Assembly: GCF_001514285.1 (NCBI RefSeq)
Contig: NZ_KQ949029.1
Location: 416,800-480,799 of the forward strand
Source: Streptomyces sp. DSM 15324
GTDB lineage: Bacteria > Actinomycetota > Actinomycetes > Streptomycetales > Streptomycetaceae
Direction: 5' to 3'
DNA length: 64,000 bases
Shown here: positions 9,207 through 18,475 of the stretch, piece by piece
Position numbering within the stretch: position 1 is the first letter of the stretch
How the letters are laid out: every line of letters starts with the position of its first letter
Notes under the pieces: generated by a model
Database searches by the model: none
What the model was told of the DNA's origin: nothing
Seen by the model: the letters and a program-made list of their open reading frames with translations, nothing else
Translations under genes and position numbers: made by a program

Positions 9207-9300
9207 GTCCTTCATCCTGCCTGCCACCACTGACAATGCCCCGGCGGGCGGAGGGGGGCGGGGTGCGGCGGCCCGGGGGCGGGGCGGGCAGACTGGGCGT

Positions 9301-10035
9301 GTGGACAGGACGGGACCGGTGGAACGGGAAGCCGCTTACAAGCGGTACGGAAGCCTGCGGGTGTGCACCGGCGAGCCGGGTCCGGCCGACTGGCTGACCC
9401 GGCGAGCGCCGGGGCCGGGCGGTGGCGGCTTCGGCACGGTGGCCGGGGTGGCCGCGCCGGGCTTCGCCGCCTACGCACGGGTCCTGCACCCGGCGGCCCT
9501 CGACGGGCGGCCGGTGCGGTGGTCGCGGGCGGCCGCCGCCTACGGCCGGACGGTCGGGCCGGGGGCGCAGTGGCACCGGCTCGTCGGTGTGCCCCGCGCC
9601 TACCACAACGGGTCGGAGCACGGTCTGGCCGGTGTGTGGGACGAGCATCCGGCGCAGGGGCCGACCCCGCCGGTGGTGGCGGAGGCCCTCGTCCCGGTCC
9701 TCGTCCGGCACACCCGGACGCCGCGGCACTGCTGGTTCGGCCTGTGGGAGGGCTACGGCCGCCGGGACTTCGCCGGGGTGCCCACGTTCCCCACCCCGGG
9801 CCGGGACGAGGTGCTGCTGCGCGGGGCACTGTCCGAGGTGCTCTCGCCGGTCTCGGTGGACGAGTTCGCCGAGCTGCCGGACCTGTGGTGGCCCGAGGAC
9901 CGTGCCTGGTGCGTGGGCGGGGACGTGGACCTGGTGAGCACCTATGTGGGCGGGTCGCCGGAGCTGATCGCCGGCCTGCTGGCCGACCCCCGGCTGGAGA
10001 CCCTCCCCGCCTCCCCCGACGACCCGCCCTACTGA
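9301..10035 (+). CDS. Conserved hypothetical protein
   Basis: 244 aa from GTG 9301 (MDRTGPVEREAAYKRYG); an upstream ATG at 9205 gives a Gly/Arg-rich extension unlikely to be real. The product is soluble, with no signal peptide or membrane segment. It has many Trp, Pro and acidic residues, with WFGLWEGYGRR and LPDLWWPEDRAWCVGGDVDL as the most distinctive parts. I do not recognise the family. It is divergent from ligA by 94 bp and its stop lies 6 bp from the stop of the next, convergent gene. Confidence 0.7.
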   Translation: MDRTGPVEREAAYKRYGSLRVCTGEPGPADWLTRRAPGPGGGGFGTVAGVAAPGFAAYARVLHPAALDGRPVRWSRAAAAYGRTVGPGAQWHRLVGVPRAYHNGSEHGLAGVWDEHPAQGPTPPVVAEALVPVLVRHTRTPRHCWFGLWEGYGRRDFAGVPTFPTPGRDEVLLRGALSEVLSPVSVDEFAELPDLWWPEDRAWCVGGDVDLVSTYVGGSPELIAGLLADPRLETLPASPDDPPY

Positions 10036-10041
10036 CGCGGG

Positions 10042-10449
10042 TCAGGCCGCGCGGGCCCGGCGCCGCGCCGCGAGCACCGGCACGGTGGCCGGCACCGGCG
10101 GGGACACGGGCGGGGCCGGGAGACGCAGGGGCGCCGCCTGGGGTCGTACGGCACGCACCCGGTAGGTCGTGCGGCTCCGGTCGGCGACGGGGTCGCCCAG
10201 GGTTATCCGGCCGGTGGCGCGCAGCTGGTCGCACTCGGCGGTCGGCAGGGCGACGTAGCAGCCGCCCTTGCCGGTGACGGAGTCCAGCGGCCGCCAATAG
10301 CTGTACCGGTGCCGCCCGTTCGTATGCACGGTCACGAAGACGGGATGGCTCGCATCACTGACGATCCGCAGAACATCCGCCTCGGCCCGGGTGAGCGGGG
10401 CGTTGCGGCGCGGGGAGTCGGACAGGCGCGGAGCGTCGGCGGGCGGCAT
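10042..10449 (-). CDS. Conserved hypothetical protein
   Basis: 135 aa. The core (residues 18-95) has PLTRAEADVLRIVSDASHPV, then VTVHTNGRHRYSYWRPLDSVTGKGGCYVALP, and ends in a Pro/Ala/Arg-rich tail. No signal peptide or membrane segment. I do not recognise a family. The start is ATG 10449 (MPPADAPRLS); an ATG at 10537 in frame adds a poorly coding extension. Upstream, about 160 bp of somewhat AT-richer DNA separates it from the divergent small gene at 10610 and probably holds both promoters. Confidence 0.6.
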   Translation of the reverse strand: MPPADAPRLSDSPRRNAPLTRAEADVLRIVSDASHPVFVTVHTNGRHRYSYWRPLDSVTGKGGCYVALPTAECDQLRATGRITLGDPVADRSRTTYRVRAVRPQAAPLRLPAPPVSPPVPATVPVLAARRRARAA

Positions 10450-10609
10450 GGGCGGCGACCTCTTTCAGGGACAACGGCTGTACACCGTCTACCCCGTTGG
10501 AGCGAAGTTGATCTCTGATGCGCGCATTCTTCAACACGGCAGTGACATTACTGTTGCGCCGTCACGGGAAGGCCTTCCCGGATGGGCCGCTTTGTCCATA
10601 CTGAGGGGT

Positions 10610-10805
10610 GTGACGCGGGGCGCCGCATGGTCGTCGGACGAGGCGTGGGACTCGGCACGGCAGGAAGCGCGGGCGCTCGACTCCATGGTGCGGCGCACCG
10701 ACTCCTGGCTTCCCCCGGCGGCCGAGGAACTGCCGGATTCCTCTGCTGCGCCTCGGAGACGCGCTCGTCGCGCTGTCGGCGGTGGGACCCGATCAGCAGC
10801 GTTGA
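10610..10805 (+). pseudogene. Small hypothetical gene broken by a +1 frameshift
   Basis: Starts at GTG 10610 and reads MTRGAAWSSDEAWDSARQEA and on to WLPPAAEELPDS with strong third-position GC. At about 10735-10745 the GC3 signal leaves this frame and moves to the +1 frame, which reads LLRLGDALVALSAVGPDQQR and stops at TGA 10805. Removing one T in the GATTCCTCTGCTG stretch joins the two halves into one 64-65 residue acidic protein. Without the join, the first frame runs on to 10876 with atypical codons. This could be a real inactivating mutation, programmed slippage or a sequencing error. Function unknown. Confidence 0.55.
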
Positions 10806-11021
10806 GAGAAGGGGTCAAGGCCGGTGGCCGGGCAGGTCGACGGGTCCGCCCGGCCCGTGTCGTCGGGCGATCGTGACGTCACACGGGTGCGATGTCGTTC
10901 CGCCCCCTCGCGATCGGCGGCGGGGAGTGCAACCGTGGTGGCCGAAATCGTGTCTCAGCAGCCGTGGCCCGACGGTTGCCGGGGCCGGAAGGGCGCGGGC
11001 GCGCCGAGGAAAGGGGGGGCG

Positions 11022-12691
<1,670 letters not shown>

Positions 12692-12695
<4 letters not shown>

Positions 12696-13543
12696 CCAGG
12701 CCTGACGAGCACGACGACCGGGACGACTACAGCGCCACCGCCCTGGACAGCTTCTGGGTCGAACGCGGCGAGGACGGCACGACCGTGGTGCACGCCCGGT
12801 CCGACGACGCCACGGCGGTGCTGCCGTCCGCGGCCGACGAGCGCACGGCGGTGCTGCCGTCCGGGCCCGACGACCGCACCGCGGTGATCACACCCGCGGC
12901 GGCCGACGGTACGGCGGTGCGGGACCCCCGGTCCGCGCACGGGACGGCGGTGGTGGAGCCGGGCCCGGCGGAGCGGACGGCGCCGGTGGGGGTCCGGTCC
13001 GGCGGCGGCGAGGTCGTTCCGCGTGGGCGGGTCGACGGGACCGTGCTGCGTTTCGGGCCGGGCGTCACCGCGCGGCCGGGGGCGACCGCGGGATCGGCGT
13101 ACGGGGTGCCCGCCGTGACGGTGCCCGCCGCGCCGCCGGTCCGGCGGCACCGTCGGCTCCGCAGGCACGCGCTGCCCGCGCTGGTGCTGGTCGCCGCCGT
13201 GCTGTTCCTGCTGTGGCGGCAGTACGACGCGCCCGGCCTGTCGGTACGGGGCGTCTCGGCGGCGGCCGCGCAGGACAGCACCGGGTGCGACGCGACGGCG
13301 GACGTCGTCGGCGTCGTCCGCACCGACGGTCACGCGGGCCGGCTCACCTACCGCTGGGTCCGCAACGACGGCACCGAGTCCGACGTCCTGCACGCCACGG
13401 TCGCCGAGGGGCACCGGCGGGTGCGGGTGCATCTGCTGTGGACCTTCCAGGGACAGGGCCACTACGCGGCGACGGCGGAGCTGCGGGTGTTGTCCCCGGG
13501 CGCCAGGACGGCGCGGGCCGCCTTCACGTACGACTGTCCGTAG
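12692..13543 (+). CDS. Single-pass membrane protein with 11-residue Thr repeats
   Basis: 283 aa. The cytoplasmic part holds repeats in exact 11-residue register: Thr at 30, 41, 52, 63, 74, 85 and 96, each followed mostly by A-V-[LIV], with consensus TAVLPSxxDxR. A basic stretch (VRRHRRLRRH) precedes one membrane segment (about 160-176). The outer domain (about 195-283) has LTYRWVRNDGTESDVL, WTFQGQGHYAATAEL and a final FTYDCP, and resembles the ectodomain of the kinase just upstream. The start overlaps the kinase stop (ATGA). No enzyme motif. It is probably a partner or substrate of the kinase. Its last 20 bp overlap the convergent gene. Confidence 0.85.
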
Positions 13544-14675
13544 CGGGTCGGCGGTGGCCGCGGGCGGCGGCCGCGTAGTGACGGGCCAGGGCGTGGAAGG
13601 CCTGTTTGGGTTCCCAGTGCCAGTCGGACCGGGGGTCGCCGGGGCGGTCCTGGACGGTCCGGGTGAGGGCGTAGCTCGCCAGGTCGAGGTCGTGACGGGG
13701 ATCGTCGGCCCGGTGCGGGGCGTCCGGGGTGACGAACTCGTAGGCCATCGCCGCGTACAGGCCCATCGACTCGAAGACCCGCAGCAGGGAGACGAGGTGG
13801 TCGGCCTGGGTGCGCTCGCTGCGCACGAGGTGGCCCTTGATCTCGGGCGGCCGCTTGTCGAGGTCGACGACGTCCCAGGCCATGCCGCCGGCCTCGGGGG
13901 CGCCCCGGTAGGCGCAGGTGCCGAACTCGGTGACGGCCAGCGGTTTGCCCCGGCGCAGATGGCGGCGGAGTGCGCGCACATGGTCGGCGGGACGCCGGTG
14001 GACGGAGTAGTAGTCGATGCCCACCACGTCGAACAGGGACCAGTCGACACGGTCGTCCTCGGCGGCGGCGTAACCGAGGCGGCCGTCGAAGACCGAGCGG
14101 GCGGTGCGGGCGGCGCGGGCCGTGAAGGCCTCCAGCCTGCGCTGGGTGACGACGGGGTCGTAGGCGCCGGTCAGGAGGGCGCGGACGCGGTCGAGCACGG
14201 TGTCGCCGGGGACGATGCCGGGCACGAACAGCTGGAACTCGCAGCCGACGCTCAGGTCGACGCTCGCCCCCTGACGGCGCAGCCGCTGGGCGAAGCGGCC
14301 GGTCTCGGCGAGGTGGTCGAGGATGTCGCGTTGCGGAAGGTCCGCCGGGGTGGGCTGGAGCCATATGTGCAGTCCCTGTTCGGCCGCCTCGCGCGCGGTG
14401 GCCTGGAGGCGTTCCACTCCGTCGCCGGTGACGTCGACCGTGTCGGCGTGCAGGTCGCGGCGGACGGCCCGGATGTCGGTGCGCATCCGGTGGGCGTTCC
14501 AGGCGGTCGCCGGGGTCTCGCCCTCCCCCACCGTGTAGACGACACCCCGGTGCCGCAGTCCCCGGCGCCCTCGGGCGGCGCGGGCGTCCCCCGCCGGTCC
14601 GAGTGCGGCCGCCGCACCGGCCGCCACGGCCCCGCCCAGGAAGCGGGCCCGGCTGATCCCTTCGGTCTTCTCCAT
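13524..14675 (-). CDS. Secreted (Tat-like) TIM-barrel protein, glycoside-hydrolase-like
   Basis: 383 aa. The N-terminus SRARFLGGAVAAGAAAALGP with an Ala-x-Ala site about residue 33 is a signal peptide with a Tat-like RAR. Barrel-type motifs follow: DVTGDGVERLQ, LHIWLQPTPADL, VDLSVGCEFQLF (Glu at a strand end), DVVGIDYYSVHR and KPLAVTEFGTCAYRG (a second Glu at a strand end). Two such glutamates fit a retaining glycosidase of the cellulase-like clan, but the exact family is not recognised. The 3' end overlaps the convergent repeat-protein gene by 20 bp. Confidence 0.72.
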   Translation of the reverse strand: MEKTEGISRARFLGGAVAAGAAAALGPAGDARAARGRRGLRHRGVVYTVGEGETPATAWNAHRMRTDIRAVRRDLHADTVDVTGDGVERLQATAREAAEQGLHIWLQPTPADLPQRDILDHLAETGRFAQRLRRQGASVDLSVGCEFQLFVPGIVPGDTVLDRVRALLTGAYDPVVTQRRLEAFTARAARTARSVFDGRLGYAAAEDDRVDWSLFDVVGIDYYSVHRRPADHVRALRRHLRRGKPLAVTEFGTCAYRGAPEAGGMAWDVVDLDKRPPEIKGHLVRSERTQADHLVSLLRVFESMGLYAAMAYEFVTPDAPHRADDPRHDLDLASYALTRTVQDRPGDPRSDWHWEPKQAFHALARHYAAAARGHRRPATDSRT

Positions 14676-14805
14676 GCCCCCACGGTGTCGGGGCGCGGAG
14701 CCGCGCGCAGTCGGCCGATGGTCGGTGCCGGTGCGACGAAGGTGGCTGCCTCGGCCGCCGCGCGGGGCCGAAGGGGCGGCCGCGGGGCCGGAAGTCGGCT
14801 CGGCG

Positions 14806-16032
14806 CTAGCCGGACGTCCGGCGGGCCCAGCGCCGCACGACCGGTGCGCAGGTCTCGGCGAAGTGCTCGTAGTCCTCGGGGGTGTTGTAGACGTGGGCGG
14901 ACAGGCGGAGGTAGCCGAGGCCGTCGAAGCTGGTGAACGCGGCCTCGACGCCCAGTTCGGCGGGTGCCCGGTCGCGGAGGGCGTCGGCCGCGATCCGGCT
15001 CGCGCCGAGACCGCCCGGCAGGCGGACGAGGCGCATACCGGGGACGGGCATGCCCACGTCGACCGGTTCGGACGGGGTTCCGGCGGGGGCGAAGGCGTCC
15101 GCGACGACCCGGGCGCCGTACTCCGCCAGGTCGTTCATGTAGCGGCGGGCCGTGTCCCAGCCCCAGGTGTCGTCGATGAACCGCAGTGCCGTGGGCGCGG
15201 CGAGGGCGCCGGTGGCGTCGAGGGTGCCCTGGTGGTCGAAGCGGTCGGGGAAGGGCTCGGCCGCACCCCAGGAGTCGATCAGCGGGTGGAGGTCGTCCCG
15301 CAGGGGGCCGCGGGCGACGAGCGCGGCCGAACCGCGCGGTGCGCAGCCCCATTTGTGCAGGTTGCCGACCCAGGCGTCGCAGTCCAGGCCGGTGAGGGGC
15401 GCGGCGAGAAGGCCGGGGGCGTGCGCGCCGTCGACGAGCAGGGTGATGCCGCGCCGTGCCGCTTCGGCGGCCACGCGCTCGACGGGCATCAGCCGGGCCG
15501 TGGCGGAGGTGATCTGGTCGAGGACGATGAGCGCGACCTCGTCGTCCACCTCGGCCAGCACGGCCCGGTACGCCTGGTCGGGGTCGGCGGCGAGCGGCAC
15601 CCGCGCGGTGCGCACCCGGCGGCCCCAGCGGCGGGCGAGCCGTTCGGCACCCATCGTGACGGCGCCGTAGCCGTGGTCGGTGACCACGATGTCCCCGCCG
15701 GGCCGATCGGCGAGCGCGGCGAGGACGGCACTGGCGCCGGCGCTGGCGTTGGGGACGAGCGCCAGGTCCTCGGGGTCGGCGCGCAGCAGGCCGGCGATCT
15801 CCGTGCGGGCCGCCGCGAGCCGTGCGGGCAGCGTCGCGAACCAGACGACGGGGGCCCGCTCCATCTCGGCGCGCAGGGCGTTCTGCCGTTCCTGGACGAC
15901 GGCCGGGACCGCGCCGAACGAGCCGTGGTTGAGGTGGCGCAGGCCGGGGTCGAGGGTCCAGGCCGCCGTCGCGGGCCGGCCGTCGGGCAGCGGCAGCGGA
16001 CGGGGCGCGGTGAGGGCGTGGCCCTCGCTCAT
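14806..16032 (-). CDS. Class V aminotransferase-fold PLP enzyme (isopenicillin N epimerase-like)
   Basis: 408 aa. Features: LRHLNHGSFGAVPAVVQERQ near the N-terminus, VVTDHGYGAVTMGAERLARR, the PLP-contacting LLVDGAHAPGLL, and the Schiff-base Lys in WVGNLHKWGCAPRG. The layout fits isopenicillin N epimerase/cysteine-desulfurase-like members of fold type I. No beta-lactam genes are nearby, so the substrate is open; racemase, lyase or desulfurase are all possible. Start ATG 16032. A 58-residue ORF ends 44 bp upstream on the same strand, possibly forming an operon. Confidence 0.86.
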   Translation of the reverse strand: MSEGHALTAPRPLPLPDGRPATAAWTLDPGLRHLNHGSFGAVPAVVQERQNALRAEMERAPVVWFATLPARLAAARTEIAGLLRADPEDLALVPNASAGASAVLAALADRPGGDIVVTDHGYGAVTMGAERLARRWGRRVRTARVPLAADPDQAYRAVLAEVDDEVALIVLDQITSATARLMPVERVAAEAARRGITLLVDGAHAPGLLAAPLTGLDCDAWVGNLHKWGCAPRGSAALVARGPLRDDLHPLIDSWGAAEPFPDRFDHQGTLDATGALAAPTALRFIDDTWGWDTARRYMNDLAEYGARVVADAFAPAGTPSEPVDVGMPVPGMRLVRLPGGLGASRIAADALRDRAPAELGVEAAFTSFDGLGYLRLSAHVYNTPEDYEHFAETCAPVVRRWARRTSG

Positions 16033-16076
16033 GGTGGTCCCTCTTCGCGCTTCGACATCGGTCGGCGGGCCGGGCG

Positions 16077-16253
16077 TCAGGAGAAGAAGCCCCTGGGTGC
16101 GGGCAGTCCGGGGCTGATCGAGGGGCCGCCGGCCATGACGCGGTCCAGGTCGCGCTTGATGCGTTCGGCCTCGCCGCGCACCTGGGCGGGGATGTCGCCG
16201 CGCTCACTGACGAGGCGGTGGTAGATCGGCGTGTCGTCGAAGACGGAGAACAC
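16077..16253 (-). CDS. Small 58-residue protein of unknown function
   Basis: Read from GTG 16253, it begins MFSVFDDTPIYHRL and continues with a charged, helix-prone stretch (VRGEAERIKRDLDRVM), then a Gly/Pro/Ser tail ending PAPRGFFS. Third-position GC is high over this part and drops upstream of the GTG, which supports the short form over a 138-residue reading from 16493. The ribosome binding site is weak (AGCAGAG). It lies 44 bp before the class V PLP enzyme gene on the same strand. No signal peptide. The family is not recognised; a small partner protein or a peptide precursor are both possible. Confidence 0.6.
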   Translation of the reverse strand: MFSVFDDTPIYHRLVSERGDIPAQVRGEAERIKRDLDRVMAGGPSISPGLPAPRGFFS

Positions 16254-16501
16254 GGGTGGCTCTGCTTTCGTGGGCGGTCGGGCGGGCCGACACGGTGGAA
16301 CGGCTTCGGACACGGCACCGGTCCGGCGGGTGGACCGGCGCTGCCGTGACGTCGCCTGACGGTCCCGCAGCGATACCGGTGTCGGCGACATCATCGCATT
16401 GTCCCCGGTTCGGCCCTCGCCGATGACCGTGGATGGCCGTCCGTGACACATCGGAGACTTTGACTCCGGTTTCATGGTGCAGCGATGCCGCAACCATGCG
16501 C

Positions 16502-16660
16502 TAGGCTAAGGCCAAAGCTGAAGGGCGGAACTCCCGTTCCTCGGCGGCGCGTTGGTGGTCCAAGGAAAGACGTCCCGCTTCCTGCGGGGAAATGCAGGTG
16601 CAAGGCCTGCCCGGCGCTCGGATACGTACCCCGTACCACTTCCGTGGTACGGGGTACGTG
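16502..16660 (+). ncRNA. Candidate structured RNA with its own terminator
   Basis: No ORF fits this stretch, yet it is rich in pairing. GCGTTGG (from 16549) pairs with CCGGCGC near 16616 (two G-U pairs). Inside are CCCGC/GCGGG around TTCCT and GCAGG/CCTGC around a 7-base loop, a cloverleaf-like four-way arrangement. A possible -10 (TAGGCT, 16502-16507) precedes it, and a 15-bp hairpin ends it (16624-16659). It is not a normal tRNA: the anticodon and T loops do not fit. The GGGGAA...GGTGCAA..CC part faintly recalls cobalamin riboswitch cores, but the diagnostic B12 box is absent. The strand is assigned from the promoter guess. Confidence 0.45.
16624..16659. terminator. Strong 15-bp hairpin terminator
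   Basis: ACGTACCCCGTACCA and TGGTACGGGGTACGT are perfectly complementary around CTTCCG. No T-run follows on the + strand. It lies 12 bp past the stop of the roadblock gene on the - strand and at the end of the RNA candidate on the + strand, so it likely serves both directions. Confidence 0.85.
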
Positions 16661-16670
16661 TGTTACTGGC

Positions 16671-17036
16671 TCAGACCTCGAGGTCGGATTCCAGCGCCCT
16701 GAGCCGGTGGCGGGCGAGGGCGAGGTTGCTGCGGCCGCGGTCCAGCGCGAGATACAGGAAGAGCCCGCCGCGCGACCGGGTCAGGGGCCTGATCAAGTGG
16801 TACTGCGTACCGAGGGTGATGAGGATGTCCTCGATCTCCTCCTGCAGACCGAGCGACTTCAGCGTCCGCTGCTTGGCCCGGACGACCTCGGTGTTTCCGG
16901 CTGCGGCCAGCTCCAGGTCCAACTGGGGCCCGCCGCCCAGGGCACCGAGCGACATCCCGCTCTCGTAGTCGACGAGGGCGACCCCCAGGGCACCCTCGAT
17001 GCTCATCGCTTCCTTAAGCGTGCTCTCAATGTTCAC
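16671..17036 (-). CDS. Roadblock/LC7-like protein
   Basis: 121 aa with no other domain. Roadblock-type sequence: IEGALGVALVDYESGMSLGALGGG, LAAAGNTEVVRAKQRT, IEDILITLGTQYHLIRPL and FLYLALDRGRSNLALARHRL. Such proteins bind or regulate small GTPases such as MglA or CvnD. About 60% of positions match the LC7 protein at 35816, so the two are paralogs. ATG 17036 is followed upstream by a short palindrome (17058) in what should be its promoter. It is divergent from the LC7-PATAN-LC7 cluster at 17201. Confidence 0.88.
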   Translation of the reverse strand: MNIESTLKEAMSIEGALGVALVDYESGMSLGALGGGPQLDLELAAAGNTEVVRAKQRTLKSLGLQEEIEDILITLGTQYHLIRPLTRSRGGLFLYLALDRGRSNLALARHRLRALESDLEV

Positions 17037-17057
17037 GCTGGTGCCTCTTTCCCGTAC

Positions 17058-17071
17058 AGACCGACCGGTCT
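17058..17071. promoter_or_regulatory. Palindromic operator-like site (AGACCGACCGGTCT)
   Basis: AGACCGACCGGTCT has AGACCG and CGGTCT as perfect inverted 6-bp arms separated by AC. It lies 22 bp upstream of the - strand roadblock start and 130 bp from the + strand one. The form is like TetR-family operators in actinomycetes. No regulator gene is next to it. Confidence 0.45.
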
Positions 17072-17142
17072 TGATCGCTTACAACGACAGCCAGTGTTAT
17101 TTCTGGGAGCGTTGATTTCGAACGAGCTCATCTTTGGCCAGT

Positions 17143-17171
17143 CTTGCGATAGTTGGCAAATAAAGTACTGT
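17143..17171 (+). promoter_or_regulatory. Putative promoter for the roadblock cluster
   Basis: TTGCGA and TACTGT are separated by 17 bases in an AT-rich patch, 30 bp upstream of ATG 17201. This fits a vegetative (HrdB-type) promoter. The 10-mer GTACTGTGCT covering the -10 also occurs at 38583, in front of the conservon. Confidence 0.5.
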
Positions 17172-17200
17172 GCTCGGCAGGGCAAGCGAAGGGGCAACCA

Positions 17201-17551
17201 ATGGCTCTACTCGAGACGGCCCTCGCCCGAGTTCTGCAGACGCCCGGCATCGCCGGCGCCGCTGTGGTGGACTCGGTGACGGGCCTCTCCTTCGCCTCGC
17301 TGGGGGACACGGGCGCGAGCCAGGACGTCCACGACCTCGTCGGCCTCGCCGACGGCGGTCTCCGGCAGGCGGGATGCGCCGACGAACTGGAGAGCATCGT
17401 CGTCACCACCGCGAGCACCCACCATGTGACGCTGAACGTCGGCCGGGACCGCGATCCGGTACTGCTGTGCGCGACCGTGGACCGGGACCGGACCAACCTG
17501 GCCTGGGTGCTCCAGGACCTCACCCGGCACGCGGACGCCCTGCTGGCATGA
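17201..17551 (+). CDS. Roadblock/LC7-like protein
   Basis: 116 aa. ATG 17201 has GAAGGGG upstream; an in-frame start at 17153 overlaps the promoter and is rejected. Roadblock-like features: PGIAGAAVVDSVTGLSFASLG, ELESIVVTTASTHHVTLNVG and LLCATVDRDRTNLAWVLQDL. This copy is more divergent from those at 16671 and 35816 than they are from each other. It overlaps the next gene by four bases (ATGA), so the two are translationally coupled. A scaffold or GTPase-regulating role is expected from the fold. Confidence 0.82.
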   Translation: MALLETALARVLQTPGIAGAAVVDSVTGLSFASLGDTGASQDVHDLVGLADGGLRQAGCADELESIVVTTASTHHVTLNVGRDRDPVLLCATVDRDRTNLAWVLQDLTRHADALLA

Positions 17552-18405
17552 GCCGGAACGACGCCGCCGCCGAGAAGTCCCCCGCCCCCCGCAACCTTCC
17601 CTCCCTCCTCTCCGGCCTGCACGCGCAGCGCCGCTCCTGCACCGTCTCCGTCACCGGACGTCCCGGTGGCACCCTGCACGTCCGCGACGGCCTGGTGGTC
17701 GCCATGGAGACCCCGGGCGCGCCCGGGGCCGAGGCGATCCTGCTCAGGTCCGGCCGCCTCACCGAGGAGGCGTGGACGGCCGTGCGGGCCACGGACAGCA
17801 CCCACGAGCATCTGGCGCGGGAGCTGGTCGCCGCCGGGCTGATCGGCGCCGGGGAGCTGGAGGTTCTCTGCCTGGGCGCAGTGTTCGACGCGGCCTTCGC
17901 CCTCTCCCTCAACCGTCCGGTGGACTGGGAGGTCGGTGATCCCGTCCCCGTGCTGCACGCCGGGGCCGGGGTGCCGCCCGAGCGGCTGGTCGCCGAGACG
18001 ACGCGCCGCTTCGGCATGCTGGAGAAGGAGCCCGGCGCGATCGCGCGGTCCACCCGTGCCCGTGTCCACCCGACCCCCTCCGCCGGCCTGCCGGAATCCA
18101 CCGCCCGCCTCTCCCCCCGCCACCTGGACCTCCTGAGCGCCGTCGACGGACGCCGGACACCCCGGGACCTCGCGTTCTCGCTGGGCCGCGGACTGTTCGC
18201 CGTCCTGCTCGACCTCCGGCATCTGACCGGGCTGGGACTCGTCGAGTACGCGCCCCCGCCGGGCGCCGCCGGACGCCCGAGCACCGCCCCCCGTACGCCC
18301 GCCGCCGCCCCGGCCGCCCCCGCGACGACCGGGCTCCCCCGGCGCCTGCCGCGCCGCACCGGCTCCCAGCCGGACTCGCCGGACTCCCCCGGGCACCTCG
18401 CCTGA
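17548..18405 (+). CDS. DUF4388 (PATAN-like) protein with winged-helix-like region
   Basis: 285 aa. Residues 15-75 (LLSGLHAQRRSCTVSVTGR, LHVRDGLVVAMETPG, AEAILLRSGRLTEE) fit the DUF4388/PATAN domain, known from two-component and gliding/polarity systems. Residues 185-230 (LSPRHLDLLSAVDGRRTPRDL, LLDLRHLTGLGLVEY) look like a winged-helix segment. The last 55 residues are Pro/Ala-rich and disordered. ATG 17548 overlaps the previous stop. No membrane segment. Placed between two LC7 genes, it probably works with them in a signalling complex; the effector is unknown. Confidence 0.75.
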   Translation: MSRNDAAAEKSPAPRNLPSLLSGLHAQRRSCTVSVTGRPGGTLHVRDGLVVAMETPGAPGAEAILLRSGRLTEEAWTAVRATDSTHEHLARELVAAGLIGAGELEVLCLGAVFDAAFALSLNRPVDWEVGDPVPVLHAGAGVPPERLVAETTRRFGMLEKEPGAIARSTRARVHPTPSAGLPESTARLSPRHLDLLSAVDGRRTPRDLAFSLGRGLFAVLLDLRHLTGLGLVEYAPPPGAAGRPSTAPRTPAAAPAAPATTGLPRRLPRRTGSQPDSPDSPGHLA

Positions 18406-18475
18406 CCCGGCCGGCTGCCCCGTCGCGCCCGTCCACTGTCTCCCCGCCCGCACCGCTCACCAGGAAGAAGACACC

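Noticed and set aside
14806..16032. Beta-lactam biosynthesis gene
   Set aside because: Only fold-level similarity to isopenicillin N epimerase; no neighbouring ACV synthetase or isopenicillin N synthase.
16545..16620. tRNA gene or cobalamin riboswitch
   Set aside because: The anticodon and T loops do not fit a tRNA, and the closing box of B12 riboswitches is missing. Kept only as a structured RNA candidate.
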